A DNA stretch of 64,000 nt. It comes from Sorangium cellulosum So ce56. GTDB taxonomy: Bacteria; Myxococcota_A; Polyangia; Polyangiales; Polyangiaceae. A program made the position numbers and the translations under genes. Shown piece after piece: positions 45,710 to 54,647 of this stretch (within the stretch, counting starts at the first letter, position 1; each line of letters opens with the position of its first letter). The notes under the pieces were generated by a model that saw nothing but the letters and a program-made list of their open reading frames with translations, was not told where the DNA came from and made no database searches. Location of the stretch: assembly GCF_000067165.1 (NCBI RefSeq), contig NC_010162.1:8625001-8689000 (forward strand), read 5' to 3'.

Positions 45710-46339
45710 TCAGGGATCGACCTCGGCGACGAGCGCCGGGAACTGAGCCGACTTGTGGACGCCCGGCGGGACGATCGCCGCGTCGACGTGGCCGACGAGG
45801 CGGCGGAGCGCGTCGGCGTCGGCCGAGGGCACCTCGGCGACGACGGTGAGCGCCCTCGGGAGCGACGCGACGGCCTCGATCACCGCGTCCGCCGACGCGC
45901 ACCGGACCAGGACCGCGCGCGCGCCGACCTTCGCCGCGGCCTCGGCCCCCTCCTTGCTCTCCGCCAGCGCGAGCGGGAGCATACGCATCGTCCTCGCCCC
46001 CTTCGCGAGGCGGTCCCAGTCGTCGAGCGGCAGCGTCGCGTCGATGCAGACCCCGTCCGCCCCGTGGTAGCGCGCCGCGAGCGCGCCGTCGCGATCGCCC
46101 ACCCGCGACAGGCAGAGCGACGGCACCGTCCTCGTCGCCCGCGCGGCCCCCTGCATGGCGGGCCCCGCCTCGGCGAACGCGAGCGCGGAGATGTTGAGCT
46201 CATGCAGCCGCGCCGCGTCCTCCGCGGGCGCCTCCGAGCCGACGAGCCCGACAAGAGCCATGTTCTTCCTGCGGGTGGAGATCACCTGGAGAAGATCGCG
46301 TGTGGACGGGACGATCGATCCTGCATCGAAATCCTGCAT
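45710..46339 (-). CDS. TIM-barrel protein resembling indole-3-glycerol phosphate synthase
   Basis: 209 residues. The pattern of strand motifs (ALVGLVGSEAP, LALAESKEGAEAAAKVGARAVLVR, VVAEVPSADADAL, VDAAIVPPG) fits a phosphate-binding TIM barrel close to TrpC/TrpF. The Lys/Glu catalytic set of IGPS is not obvious and the chain is about 50 residues shorter. It is probably a paralogue with a different role. A role linked to its ygfZ neighbour is speculation. Confidence 0.6.
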   Translation of the reverse strand: MQDFDAGSIVPSTRDLLQVISTRRKNMALVGLVGSEAPAEDAARLHELNISALAFAEAGPAMQGAARATRTVPSLCLSRVGDRDGALAARYHGADGVCIDATLPLDDWDRLAKGARTMRMLPLALAESKEGAEAAAKVGARAVLVRCASADAVIEAVASLPRALTVVAEVPSADADALRRLVGHVDAAIVPPGVHKSAQFPALVAEVDP

Positions 46340-46372
46340 GGGGAGGGCCGGTAGACGAGACGAACGCGCGGG

Positions 46373-46951
46373 TCAAGCAAGGGATCGCTCCGGGTCCTCG
46401 AGCGCGGGTCGGGAATCCATGGCTGGAACGTCCTGCACGCGCATCCACACGGCGGTCTGATCGCCCTCGTAGCAGACGCTGCCTTCGTGACGGAACTCGA
46501 ACGAATAGCGGATCATGTGCCGCTTGACGCCGAGGCGGGAGCGCGTCGCCACGCACGTCGCCTCGATGGGCGCGCCCGGCTGGACCAGCTTGCGAAAGAC
46601 CACCCGGTGAATGTTGGTGCCATAACCGATCCAGCCCTCGCGGTGGCGCAACCCGAGCAGGTGGTAGGCGTGCACGAAGCCGAGCATCCCCGTCGCGTGC
46701 ACCATGATGGCGCCCGCGACGTGGCGCGGGTGCAGCAGCGGATGCGCCCGCTGCGCGTCGACGAGCGGCATCGGCCTGTCGGTCGGCATGCGACAGCGCA
46801 CGAGGCCCTTCTCGGCGTCCACCTCGAGGAGCTCGTCGAAGAAGAGCACCGAGGGGTCGTAAGGGAGGTCCGCGAGGAACTCGGCATCGAACGGACCGAG
46901 CTTCACAGGAAGGGGCGCGCCGCTCGCCGCGCCGGGTGCAGAGGTCGTCAT
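46373..46951 (-). CDS. Hotdog-fold protein (FabZ/thioesterase-like)
   Basis: 192 residues. A hotdog fold is suggested by FFDELLEVDAEKGLVRCRMP, then HPRHVAGAIMVHATGMLGFVHAYHLL (where FabZ has its catalytic His and helix) and a second strand set IGYGTNIHRVVFRKLV. It may act on acyl-ACP or acyl-CoA. First gene of the minus-strand group with the barrel protein and ygfZ; gap of 33 bases to the next. Confidence 0.7.
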   Translation of the reverse strand: MTTSAPGAASGAPLPVKLGPFDAEFLADLPYDPSVLFFDELLEVDAEKGLVRCRMPTDRPMPLVDAQRAHPLLHPRHVAGAIMVHATGMLGFVHAYHLLGLRHREGWIGYGTNIHRVVFRKLVQPGAPIEATCVATRSRLGVKRHMIRYSFEFRHEGSVCYEGDQTAVWMRVQDVPAMDSRPALEDPERSLA

Positions 46952-47100
46952 CGGTTGGCTCTGGGATCCCGAATCCCCCCGGGCCGGCTCCTAGCAGCGG
47001 CCGATCGCGTGGGCAACGGCGACCGGCGCCCCGCGGCGCGCGGCGCTCGGGCCGGCGGGCTCGGCGAAGCCTGCCGGCGGGCTCAGCGCGGCGTGGTGCA

Positions 47101-47178
<78 letters not shown>

Positions 47179-47240
47179 CGCCCGCGCGCACAGGCGTCCT
47201 TATTTGACGCGTTGCCCGGCGTCGCGTAATCCACTCGGCC

Positions 47241-48587
47241 ATGTCAGGCAGTCGTGGACCTCGCGGGCCTGCGGCGCTCGCGCTCAGCGGGTCGCTCCTG
47301 GGGCTCGCGTTCAGCGCCTCATCGACGTTCGATTACATCCGGCACCTCGACCGGCAGGTCCACGACCTGCACTGCAGCTTCGTGCCGGGCCTCGGCGCGC
47401 AGGCGGGCGCCGACACCGCGTGCCGCGTGGCCATGTACAGCCCCTACTCCGCCCTGTTCCGCGAGAGCTTCTGGGGCGGTATCCCCATCTCGCTGTTCGC
47501 CCTCGGGGCGTTCGCGTTCTTCGCGGCGTTCGCGCTCTATGTGCTGCTCTCGGCCCAGCACGCGCCGCGGCGCGCGGCGCACTTCCTGTTCGTCGCGGGC
47601 CTCACGCCGCTCGCCGTGTCGCTCCTGATGGCGACCATCTCGGCGATGCGCCTCGGGGTGTTCTGCAAGACGTGCGTCGGCATGTACATCTCGTCGGCGC
47701 TGCTCGCGGCCGGCGGCGTCTGGGCGTTCCTCGAGGACCGCAGGGCGGCCCGCGCCGCGGCCTGGTCCAGCGCGGCGCCGCGCGCGCCCTCGTCGGCAGG
47801 CGCGGCCGGGGTGGGGCCCACCGTCCCCGGGGCGCCCCTCGGGGTCGACGGGCCGGGCGGCGTCGCCGCAGCGCCCGCCGCCCCCCCGCGCCGCGTGGGC
47901 TCGCTGCTGCTCCTGCCGGGGTGGCTCGTCGCGCTCGGCGTGTGCACGGTGACGCCGGCGCTGCTCTACGCGAGCGCGCTGCCGAGCTACGCGAGCTACA
48001 TGACCGGCTGCGGCAAGCTCGAGAAGCCGACCGAGCCGAGCGGCGCGCTGCTCCACGTGACGCGCCCGGGCGCGGTGCAGCCGGCGACCCTCTTCGTCGA
48101 TCCGCTCTGCCCGACCTGCAAGGCGTTCCACCAGCGGCTCGTGTCCGAGGGGGTGTGGGAGAAGCTCGACGCGACGGTGGTGCTCTTCCCGCTGGACAGC
48201 GAGTGCAACTGGATGCTCGACCGGCCGGTGCACCCGGGCGCGTGCCTCCTCTCGAAGGCCATCCTGTGCAGCGATCACCGGGCGATGGATGTGCTCGAGT
48301 GGGCCTACGAGAACCAGGAGACGCTGCTCGAGGGCGCGAAGGCGGGCGCGGGCATCGCCAACGTGCAGGCGGCGATCCGGCAGCGCTGGCCCGGGCTCGA
48401 CGCATGCATGGACTCGAAGGAGACGGCGCTGCGGCTGAACCGTATGCTGCGCTACATCGTGGACAACAAGCTCCCTGTCTCGACGCCGCAGATGTTCCTG
48501 GGCACGACGCGGCTCTGCGACGAAGATACGGACATCGGGATGTCGTACGCGATAAGGCAGCTCGCGCCGGCGCTCCGGACGAAGTGA
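47241..48587 (+). CDS. VKOR-DsbA fusion disulfide-generating membrane protein
   Basis: 448 residues. The N-terminal half is a vitamin-K-epoxide-reductase domain with four membrane segments, loop cysteines C45 and C61 and the active-site C142/C145 (FCKTC). After a Pro/Ala linker comes a membrane segment and a DsbA-like thioredoxin domain with CPTC (C290/C293). Electrons pass from substrate thiols through DsbA to VKOR and the quinone pool. It is first of a group of four and supplies the disulfide machinery. Confidence 0.9.
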   Translation: MSGSRGPRGPAALALSGSLLGLAFSASSTFDYIRHLDRQVHDLHCSFVPGLGAQAGADTACRVAMYSPYSALFRESFWGGIPISLFALGAFAFFAAFALYVLLSAQHAPRRAAHFLFVAGLTPLAVSLLMATISAMRLGVFCKTCVGMYISSALLAAGGVWAFLEDRRAARAAAWSSAAPRAPSSAGAAGVGPTVPGAPLGVDGPGGVAAAPAAPPRRVGSLLLLPGWLVALGVCTVTPALLYASALPSYASYMTGCGKLEKPTEPSGALLHVTRPGAVQPATLFVDPLCPTCKAFHQRLVSEGVWEKLDATVVLFPLDSECNWMLDRPVHPGACLLSKAILCSDHRAMDVLEWAYENQETLLEGAKAGAGIANVQAAIRQRWPGLDACMDSKETALRLNRMLRYIVDNKLPVSTPQMFLGTTRLCDEDTDIGMSYAIRQLAPALRTK

Positions 48588-48594
48588 GGAGATC

Positions 48595-49293
48595 ATGAGA
48601 GGCGCAGGGATCATCGGGATCGTGGCCGGGTGCGCGCTTCTGGTCGCGTCCGGGGTGACGGTGCACAGCGAGGTGCAGGCCGCGTCGCAGCGCCTGAAGA
48701 CGGGTGTGGCCGCGGCGGTGAAGCCGGCCGTGGCCATCGCCGACGACGCCGAGGCGCCGTATTGCACGCCCGCGTTCAAGACGGTGCTGCAGCGGGTGCT
48801 CAACGCGTGCGGCCTCGTCGGGGCGGAGGCGCGGCGCGGGTGCCAGCCGGCCGACGTGAAGACGCTCGCGTCGATCAGCGACGACGACTTCAACGCGCTC
48901 TTCACGCCGCTGAAGCAGCGCGGCGGGGTCGTGATGTTCGACGACGGCTCGGAGAAGCTCGACGACGACGGCAAGAAGATGATCGAGGAGATGTGGCTCG
49001 ATCGGCGCGGCGCCCGCTATTTCTTCATCGTCGCTCGCGCGTCGAAGACGGGGACGCCGGAGTTCAACCGGACGCTGTCGCACAAGCGCGCGAACAGCGC
49101 GTTCTTCGACATCTCCGACAAGTTCAAGGAGCAGGACCTGGACAAGAAGGTCGGGATGCTGTGGCTCGGGAACGAGTTCGCGCAGCTCGGCGCGGAATAC
49201 TGCCAATGGAACGTCTCGCGCAAGAACAAGGCATGTACGGCGGAGGCCATCAACCGCAGCGCGTTCGTCTCGTGGGTGGACTGTCAGCTGTGA
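48595..49293 (+). CDS. Periplasmic OmpA-like domain protein
   Basis: 232 residues. A membrane/signal segment (1-25) is followed by a soluble domain with five or six Cys. The C-terminal 120 residues (VVMFDDGSEKLDDDGKKMIEEM, FIVARASKTGTPEFNRTLSHKRANSAFF) match the OmpA/Pal peptidoglycan-binding fold. It probably anchors the thiol system to the cell wall. It starts seven bases after the VKOR stop. Confidence 0.75.
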   Translation: MRGAGIIGIVAGCALLVASGVTVHSEVQAASQRLKTGVAAAVKPAVAIADDAEAPYCTPAFKTVLQRVLNACGLVGAEARRGCQPADVKTLASISDDDFNALFTPLKQRGGVVMFDDGSEKLDDDGKKMIEEMWLDRRGARYFFIVARASKTGTPEFNRTLSHKRANSAFFDISDKFKEQDLDKKVGMLWLGNEFAQLGAEYCQWNVSRKNKACTAEAINRSAFVSWVDCQL

Positions 49294-50009
49294 GCCCCGC
49301 GAGGAAGAGCGGCGCCCTCCGGGGCGCCTTCGCGGCCCTCGCCGTGGCCGCGGGGCTCGCGGGCGGGTGCGACGCGGACAAGAAGGCCGATCTGCCGCCG
49401 CCCCCGACGCCCGGCCAGGGGCGGAGCAACGCGGTGACGGCGCCGGGGGCCGCGGCGCCCGCGAGCGCCAGGGCGCCGGCGAGCGCCACGGCGGAGGCGG
49501 CGCCGGCCGCGCCGCGGCTCCTTTGCGCGGGGCAGTCTCCGCGGCCTGCGCCCTCGTCGGGCGGGCTCACGGCGGTCGCCGCGAGCGGCGCGGAGAAGCT
49601 GCCGGCGAACATCGGGTTCGGCGTCGGCAAGTGGGTGTGGGTGAACTTCTGGGCGGCGTGGTGCAAGCCGTGCCTGGAGGAGATGCCGCGGCTGCTCGGG
49701 TGGCAGCAGAAGCTGCGGGCGGCCGGCGTGCTCGTCGACCTGGCGTTCGTGTCGATCGACGACGACGAGCGGCAGCTGTCGCGGTTCCTGGAGGCGCAGC
49801 CGGGCACCGGGGTGCGCGCCTCGTACTGGCTGCCCGACGGGCCCCAGCGGGCCGGGTGGCTGCGGGCGCTCGGCGTGAAGGAGACGACCGAGCTGCCGAT
49901 CCACGCCATCGCGGCGCCGAGCGGGCAGGTGACGTGCGTGATCCAGGGCGCCGTCGAGGACAGCGACTATCCGACGATCGCGGCGCTCCTGGGGTCGAAG
50001 AAGCCGTAG
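49290..50009 (+). CDS. TlpA/ResA-like thioredoxin lipoprotein
   Basis: 239 residues from GTG at 49290, which overlaps the previous stop (GTGA). A lipobox Cys (GLAGGCDAD) and an Ala/Pro linker precede a thioredoxin domain with WAAWCKPCLEEMP (C125/C128). This class reduces periplasmic disulfides, for example in cytochrome maturation. Having it beside a VKOR-DsbA oxidase gives both oxidising and reducing branches in one unit. Confidence 0.88.
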   Translation: MSPARKSGALRGAFAALAVAAGLAGGCDADKKADLPPPPTPGQGRSNAVTAPGAAAPASARAPASATAEAAPAAPRLLCAGQSPRPAPSSGGLTAVAASGAEKLPANIGFGVGKWVWVNFWAAWCKPCLEEMPRLLGWQQKLRAAGVLVDLAFVSIDDDERQLSRFLEAQPGTGVRASYWLPDGPQRAGWLRALGVKETTELPIHAIAAPSGQVTCVIQGAVEDSDYPTIAALLGSKKP

Positions 50010-50098
50010 GCGGGGCGCTCTTCGAGGCGCGCCGTCGCAAAGCGGCGCTCGGCTTGAGCGGAGGTCGCGGTCGAACCTATCGTCGAGGGAGCGCCCTC

Positions 50099-51409
50099 GT
50101 GAAAACCTCCCTGCTGAGACGCCGGTTCGCCTCCCTCTTTCGTCTGTCCTCGCTGGTCGCGTCGACGGCGCTCCTCTTCGCGAGCTGCAACGGCAGCAAC
50201 GGCGGCGCCCCGCAGCCAGGGTCGGGCGAGCCCTGCGAGAGCGCGCAGGACTGCGCGGACGGCGTCCCCTGTACGGTCGATCGCTGCGTCGGCGGCCGGT
50301 GCGAGTCGGAGGCGGACGACACCCGCTGTCCGGGCGGGCGCTGTGATCGGGCGAGGGGCGCCTGCGTCAACGACAAGGCGTGCGCGACGCCGGCCGACTG
50401 CGCAGACGCGGATCCGTGCACCCAGGAAGAGCGCTGCAACGAGTCGCTCCGGCAGTGCGTCTTCGAGGGGCTGGACGGCGACGGGGACGACGCGCTGCCC
50501 GTGATCTGCGGCGGCGCGGACTGCGACGATGACGATCCGCGCAACGCCCCGACGTTCGCCGAGCTGTGCGACGGCGCCGACAACAACTGCAACGGCACGG
50601 CCGACGAAGGAGAGGACCGCGCTCTCTGCGGCGCCGACGGCGCGCGCTGCGTGAGCGGGCGCTGCGAGTGCCCGGCCGGACAGGGGTACTGTCCGCTCGC
50701 GTCTGCGACGGGGTTCCACTGCATCGACGTTCAGTCCGATCCGGAGAACTGCGGCGCCTGCGGGGCGTCGTGCCCCGCGGACACGACCTGCGTCGGCGGG
50801 CAGTGCACGTGCGCGGATGGCCTCGCGCTGTGCGGGTCCACGTGCGTCGACCTCTCCGAGGACGAGCGCCACTGCGGCGCGTGCGGCGAGGCGTGCGGCG
50901 AGATGGACTGCATCGACGGCGCCTGCACGGCGTGCGGCGGGGTCGGCGAGCCCTGCTGCGACGGCGCGAGCTGCCGGGACGTCCTCAGCGAGTGCGGGGA
51001 GGGCGGCACGTGCGTCGTGAAGGCGTGCGCGGAGCCGATCGAGGCGCTGCCGGACACCCACCTCCCGCGGTGCTCGGCCGACACGGAGCCGTGCATCGAC
51101 GCGTGCACGGTGAGCTCGTGTGTCGATGACTGCTTCGAGGCGGACAGCACGGCTCCCCGCTCGTACCGCGGTGTGTCGTTCGACTGCGCCGGCTGCGTGG
51201 ACCATCAGATCCAGGCCTGCACGTCGCGGATGTGCCAGCGGAGCCTGGCTGTGGCGTCTTGCTGCGTCGTGGAGCACTGCCGCGGGGTCATCGACAAAGT
51301 GTGCGAGGCCCAATGCGGCGAGGAGCTCGACGCGTTTTATAGCTGCTCCGACGCGACGGAGTGCGGCTTCTTCCTAGTGGCGGACGAGCCGCTCTCCTGC
51401 TTCCCCTGA
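50099..51409 (+). CDS. Cys-rich MopE-like lipoprotein
   Basis: 436 residues from GTG at 50099 (LSSLVASTALLFASC gives lipobox Cys). The chain has over 50 Cys in EGF-like or MopE-like patterns. It includes a copy of the D-G-x-D-N-N-C metal-binding motif (CDGADNNCNGTADEGE) near residue 160. Many similar C-x5-C modules follow. It is probably a surface protein whose folding needs disulfides. It is the last gene of the group and converges, overlapping by 36 bases, with ogt. Confidence 0.85.
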   Translation: MKTSLLRRRFASLFRLSSLVASTALLFASCNGSNGGAPQPGSGEPCESAQDCADGVPCTVDRCVGGRCESEADDTRCPGGRCDRARGACVNDKACATPADCADADPCTQEERCNESLRQCVFEGLDGDGDDALPVICGGADCDDDDPRNAPTFAELCDGADNNCNGTADEGEDRALCGADGARCVSGRCECPAGQGYCPLASATGFHCIDVQSDPENCGACGASCPADTTCVGGQCTCADGLALCGSTCVDLSEDERHCGACGEACGEMDCIDGACTACGGVGEPCCDGASCRDVLSECGEGGTCVVKACAEPIEALPDTHLPRCSADTEPCIDACTVSSCVDDCFEADSTAPRSYRGVSFDCAGCVDHQIQACTSRMCQRSLAVASCCVVEHCRGVIDKVCEAQCGEELDAFYSCSDATECGFFLVADEPLSCFP

Positions 51410-51901
51410 GGCGCCCTCGTGCGCGAGCAGCCACCGCTTCCGCTCGATGCCGCCCGCGTAGCCCGTGAGGTCGCCGCGGGCGCCGACGACGCGGTGGCAG
51501 GGGATGACCAGGCAGACCGGGTTCCTGCCGTTCGCCAGGCCCACCGCGCGGGACGCGGACGGCTGCCCGAGGGACGCCGCGACCTCGCCGTAGGAGCGCG
51601 TCGCGCCGGGAGGAATGCGCTGGACCTCCGCCCAGACGCGGCGCTGGAACGGCGTGCCGCCGGGCTCGACCGGGACGCCTGAGAGCGCGCCGAGATCGCC
51701 GCGCCAGTAGGACCTCAGTCGGCCGGACAGGCCGTGAGGATCCGCGGCGCTGCGCAGCGTGACCGCGCCGTAACGCGCCTCCAGCAACGTGCGAAGGCGG
51801 GGCGCGCAGTCCGCGAAATCGAGCCCGTGGACCGCGCCGCCGCCGGCCGCGAGGAGCATGACCCCGAGCGGCGACTCGACCTCATCCAGCAAGAGATCCA
51901 T
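51374..51901 (-). CDS. ogt: O6-methylguanine-DNA methyltransferase
   Basis: 175 residues. The acceptor motif PCHRVVG carries C135, with later GYAGGIERKRWLL typical of the family. The enzyme repairs O6-methylguanine by transferring the methyl to Cys. The start ATG overlaps the end of the AdaA-AlkA gene by about 20 bases. Its C-terminus overlaps the neighbouring Cys-rich gene by 36 bases. Confidence 0.94.
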   Translation of the reverse strand: MDLLLDEVESPLGVMLLAAGGGAVHGLDFADCAPRLRTLLEARYGAVTLRSAADPHGLSGRLRSYWRGDLGALSGVPVEPGGTPFQRRVWAEVQRIPPGATRSYGEVAASLGQPSASRAVGLANGRNPVCLVIPCHRVVGARGDLTGYAGGIERKRWLLAHEGASGEAGERLVRH

Positions 51902-53426
51902 TCGACACCTCCCTCTCCGCGGGCCGCGCGCCCTGCGCGTCCGCCGTCCACAACAGCACCGCGGCGTAGGCCCGCCACGGGCGCCACGCCTCCGCCATGG
52001 CCGCGAGATCCGCGCCGGAGACGCCGCCGAGCGCGCGCCGCAGGCCGAGATCCGTGGCCGGGAACGCGTCCGGCTCGCGCAGCGCGCGCATCGCGATGTA
52101 GTGCGCGGTCCACGCGCCGACGCCCGGGACCGCGCAGAGCGCGCGCACCGTCTCCTCCAGGCCGCGCGAGGCGTCGAGCGCGACCTCGCCGGAGGCCACG
52201 CGCGCCGCGAGCGCCGCGATCGTCGCGGCGCGGGCGCGCGGCAGGCCGAGGCCCGTCAGATCGGCCGCGGCGAGCGCCTCGGGCGCCGGGAAGACGAAGC
52301 GGAGCCCCTCGGCGCCCTCGGGCAGGCCGCCGCGGACCGCGAGCGGCTCGCCGTGCCGCTCGACAAGGCGCCCCGCGAGCTGCGTCGCGGCGCGGACGCT
52401 CACCTGCTGGCCCAGGATCGCCCGCACCGCGAGCTCGAAGCCGTCCCACGCGCCCGGCACGCGCACGCCCGGCATCGCCAGGACCCGCGGGGCGAGCCGC
52501 GGATCGGCCCCGAGGTGCGCGGCGATCGCGTCGGGATCGGCGCCGAGGTCGAAGAGCCGCCGCAGCCGCTCCGCGCAGTGGATGAGCCCCTCCGTGCCGG
52601 GCAGCCGCAGCCGCGCGAGGAGGTACGGCTCGCCGGGCGCCTGGCGCACCTCGACGACGCCGTGCCCTCCGGCGACGCGCACCGTGCGGCGGTACGCGCC
52701 GGGGTCCGCCGACTCCACGCCGGGGATCGCGCGCGCCCCGAGGAAGCCCGCGAGCGCGCCCCAGTCGAGCGGCGGCCGGAACGGGAGGCGGAGCGCGATG
52801 TCCGGCGCACCGCCCTCCCCGCCCCCACCGTTCCCACCCCCACCCTCCCCTCCCCCGCCCCGCTTCGATACGGCCTTTCGCAGCTCGCGCGGCGAGCGCT
52901 CGTAGGCGGCGCGGATCGCGTCGTTGAAGCGGCGGACGCTCGAGAAGCCCGACGAGAGGGCCACCTCGGTCATGGAGAGCGCTGTCTCGTCGAGGAGCTT
53001 CTTCGCGAAGAGCAGGCGCCGCGTCTGCGCCACCGCGAGCGGGGAGGCGCCGACGTGCCGCAGGAAGAGCCGCCTCAGGTGGCGCTCCCCAACGCCGAGC
53101 CGCGCCGCGAGCGCCGGGGCGTCGGCGTCGTCGAGCGCGCCCTCCGCGATGAGCCGGAGCGCCCGCGAGACGAGGGCTGACGTGCCCAGCCACGCGGGCG
53201 TCCCGGGCGAGGCCTCGGGGCGGCAGCGCAGGCACGGGCGGTAGCCGGCCTCCTGCGCGGCGGCGGCCGAGGGGAAGAACACGCAGCGCTCCCGCTTCGG
53301 CGTGCGCGCGGGGCAGATGGGGCGGCAGTAGATGCCCGTCGAGCGCACGCCCGTGAAGAAGCGACCGTCGAAGCGACGGTCGCGGGTCTCGAGCGCGCGG
53401 TAGCACGCGTCCTCGTCGATCCGCAT
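51882..53426 (-). CDS. AdaA-AlkA fusion: methyl-phosphotriester sensor, AraC regulator and DNA glycosylase
   Basis: 514 residues from ATG at 53426. N-terminal Ada zinc domain with C34, C38, C65 and C68 (YCRPICPA, CLRC), then an AraC-type helix-turn-helix (about 90-190), a Gly-rich linker, and an AlkA-type glycosylase (about 205-500) with ILGQQVSVRAA and VPGVGAWTAHYIAMR (Asp in ATDLGL is the catalytic candidate). It joins sensing and repair of methylated DNA. Ogt follows, so the two together replace E. coli Ada plus AlkA. Confidence 0.93.
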   Translation of the reverse strand: MRIDEDACYRALETRDRRFDGRFFTGVRSTGIYCRPICPARTPKRERCVFFPSAAAAQEAGYRPCLRCRPEASPGTPAWLGTSALVSRALRLIAEGALDDADAPALAARLGVGERHLRRLFLRHVGASPLAVAQTRRLLFAKKLLDETALSMTEVALSSGFSSVRRFNDAIRAAYERSPRELRKAVSKRGGGGEGGGGNGGGGEGGAPDIALRLPFRPPLDWGALAGFLGARAIPGVESADPGAYRRTVRVAGGHGVVEVRQAPGEPYLLARLRLPGTEGLIHCAERLRRLFDLGADPDAIAAHLGADPRLAPRVLAMPGVRVPGAWDGFELAVRAILGQQVSVRAATQLAGRLVERHGEPLAVRGGLPEGAEGLRFVFPAPEALAAADLTGLGLPRARAATIAALAARVASGEVALDASRGLEETVRALCAVPGVGAWTAHYIAMRALREPDAFPATDLGLRRALGGVSGADLAAMAEAWRPWRAYAAVLLWTADAQGARPAEREVSNGSLAG

Positions 53427-53594
53427 GCAGGGCGTCGTAGCGCGGCTGTCGCCGCGGCTCTGGCGCTTTTCGGACCTGTGAGGGCGGACGGGTCCCGCCG
53501 CCCCCGACCGCCCCGGCTCGACAGGCCGCTGCGCGGACGCCCGCCGAGCGCGCCGGCCCTGGGGGTCGCCGCGGAATGGTACGCTCCGCGCGGC

Positions 53595-54644
53595 ATGAAG
53601 AGCGTGTTCGACACCCTTGCCGCCATGGGGCACGAGCAGGTGCTGTTCTGCGCGGACGAGCCCGCGGGCTACCGCGCGATCATCGCGATCCACAGCACCG
53701 CGCTGGGCCCGGCGCTCGGCGGGACGCGGCTCCTCGGGTACGCGAGCGACGAGGAGGCGCTGGTGGACGCGCTGCGCCTGTCGCGCGGCATGACCCACAA
53801 GAACGCGCTCGCCGGCATGGACGTCGGCGGCGGCAAGGCGGTCGTCCTCCGCGGCGGCGCGGGGCCGCTCGACCGGGAGCGGCTGTTCCGCGCGCACGGG
53901 CGCTTCATCGAGCGCCTCGGCGGCAGGTTCATCACGGGCGAGGACGTGGGCACCACCCCCGCGGACATGGAGCTCATCCGGCGCGAGACGCGCCACGTGA
54001 AGGGCCTCGCCGGCGAGGGCGGCGACCCCTCGCCGTGGACCGCGCGGGGCGTGCTCCGCGCGATCCAGGCCGGGGCTCGCCACCGGTGGGGCAGCGACGA
54101 GCTCGCGGGCCGGACCGTCGCGCTCCAGGGCTGCGGCAGCGTCGGCGGCCGACTCGCGGCGGAGCTCCACCGGCTGGGCGCGCGGCTGCTCGTCGCGGAC
54201 GTCGACCCGGATCGCGCCCGCCACGTCGCCGCCGAGCTCGGCGCCACGATCGTGCCGCCGAACGCGATCACCTCGGCCCAGGCCGACATCTTCGCCCCGT
54301 GCGCGCTCGGCGGCGTCCTCGACGACCGCGCCGTGCAGGAGCTGAAGGCCGAGATCGTCGCGGGCGCGGCCAACAACCAGCTCCTCGAGCCGCGCCACGG
54401 CGACGCGCTCGCCGCGCGCGGCGTCCTCTACATCCCCGACGTCGTGGCCAACGCGGGCGGCGTGCTGAGCGGCGGCGCGGATCTGTTCGGCTGGTCCCGC
54501 GCCGAGGTCCACCGGCGCGTCCAGGCGATCTACGACACGGTCCTCAGGGTCCTCGAAATCGCGACGAACGACGGCGTCTCGCCGCAGCTCGCCGCCGAGC
54601 GGCTGGCCGAGGCGCGCCTGCGAGAGCGCGCCGCGGCGGGGTGA
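53595..54644 (+). CDS. Leucine/valine-type amino acid dehydrogenase
   Basis: 349 residues from ATG at 53595. Lys of the substrate site is in LAGMDVGGGKAVV, and ALQGCGSVGGRLAAEL is the dinucleotide-binding motif. The lack of the N-terminal extension seen in glutamate dehydrogenases fits the leucine dehydrogenase subgroup. It deaminates branched-chain amino acids. It diverges from the AdaA-AlkA gene and converges with cstA. Confidence 0.88.
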   Translation: MKSVFDTLAAMGHEQVLFCADEPAGYRAIIAIHSTALGPALGGTRLLGYASDEEALVDALRLSRGMTHKNALAGMDVGGGKAVVLRGGAGPLDRERLFRAHGRFIERLGGRFITGEDVGTTPADMELIRRETRHVKGLAGEGGDPSPWTARGVLRAIQAGARHRWGSDELAGRTVALQGCGSVGGRLAAELHRLGARLLVADVDPDRARHVAAELGATIVPPNAITSAQADIFAPCALGGVLDDRAVQELKAEIVAGAANNQLLEPRHGDALAARGVLYIPDVVANAGGVLSGGADLFGWSRAEVHRRVQAIYDTVLRVLEIATNDGVSPQLAAERLAEARLRERAAAG

Positions 54645-54647
54645 GCG

